Below, piece by piece: positions 63,970 to 64,000 of a stretch of 64,000 bases of DNA; the stretch's first letter is position 1, and each line of letters begins with the position of its first letter. A model generated the notes under the pieces. The model did no database searches. It saw only the letters and a list, made by a program, of their open reading frames with translations, and was not told the origin of the DNA. The position numbers were made by a program, and so were the translations under genes. Source of the stretch: Microbacterium proteolyticum. GTDB lineage: Bacteria; Actinomycetota; Actinomycetes; Actinomycetales; Microbacteriaceae. The stretch covers positions 1,116,001 through 1,180,000 of the forward strand of contig NZ_CP121274.1 in assembly GCF_029639405.1 (NCBI RefSeq), in the 5' to 3' direction.

Positions 63970-64000
63970 CTACGTGGGCACGCCGACCGTGCGCAGGCGC
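63970..64000 (-). CDS. Possible C-terminal end of rsmG (edge fragment)
   Basis: Reading leftward from the right edge, one frame gives RLRTVGVPT followed by TAG at 63970-63972. rsmG (gidB) normally lies directly upstream of parA in this order. Nine residues are too few for identification; this rests on gene order only. Confidence 0.3.
   Translation of the reverse strand, partial: RLRTVGVPT

Overview
The window comes from the chromosome of a high-GC actinobacterium. It is most likely a Microbacteriaceae member and probably Microbacterium, judging by G+C near 70%, by gene order and by protein style. It lies on one side of oriC. parA and parB sit at the right edge, with a near-consensus parS site over the parA start codon. 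The order trxB-trxA-(parB-parA) with a DUF6049 protein and the CCA-adding enzyme, followed further out by rpsF-ssb-rpsR-rplI-dnaB, is the origin-proximal order known from Streptomyces and, in part, Mycobacterium. rsmG, rpmH and dnaA are therefore expected just beyond base 64000. Most housekeeping genes are on the minus strand, codirectional with a fork moving left from that origin.

Layout. 1-170: start of a nucleotidyltransferase running off the left edge. 384-2200: dnaB and, upstream of it, a cluster of DnaA-box-like sites. 2358-5090: two secreted proteins, the second a seven-repeat chaplin-like protein with a collagen-like stalk and an LAxTG-type sorting signal. 5361-7110: DUF985 cupin and amidohydrolase. 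7404-9130: rplI, rpsR, ssb, rpsF. 9309-24421: accessory metabolism, with a membrane protein, a Dpp-type peptide ABC transporter, 3-hydroxybutyrate dehydrogenase with an MHS transporter and a divergent LysR regulator, two flavin-dependent sulfur-type monooxygenases, MetY and an ATP-grasp ligase. 24566-29475: methyltransferase, lipoprotein, and an ABC-2 exporter with a DesK/DesR-like two-component system. 29710-31445: a low-GC three-gene cassette with a TIGR04255-family protein. 31657-39016: aldehyde dehydrogenase, DUF779 and an AcoR-like regulator, with acetyltransferase, XRE, cupin and alcohol dehydrogenase genes between them. 39229-42580: secreted M1 peptidase and CCA-adding enzyme.

42792-56135 is a block of twelve genes that looks like a catabolic island inserted between the CCA gene and the DUF6049/trx genes. 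It holds three KstD-like FAD dehydrogenases, a quinate/shikimate dehydrogenase, a TIM-barrel protein of the dehydroshikimate dehydratase superfamily, a VOC protein, an MHS transporter, a LysR regulator, an SDR, a YCII protein, a zinc dehydrogenase and a Gfo/Idh/MocA oxidoreductase. I infer uptake and stepwise dehydrogenation of a hydroxylated alicyclic acid. 56164-64000 returns to core genes: methyltransferase, DUF6049, trxB-trxA behind a textbook SigR-type promoter, a small conserved protein, and parB-parA.

Three patterns run across the window. Many gene ends carry long near-perfect inverted repeats, some as families. One family has four 10-bp units spaced exactly 19 bp apart. The 7-mer GGATGCC/GGCATCC is strongly over-represented. 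No tRNA, rRNA, CRISPR array or insertion sequence was recognised.
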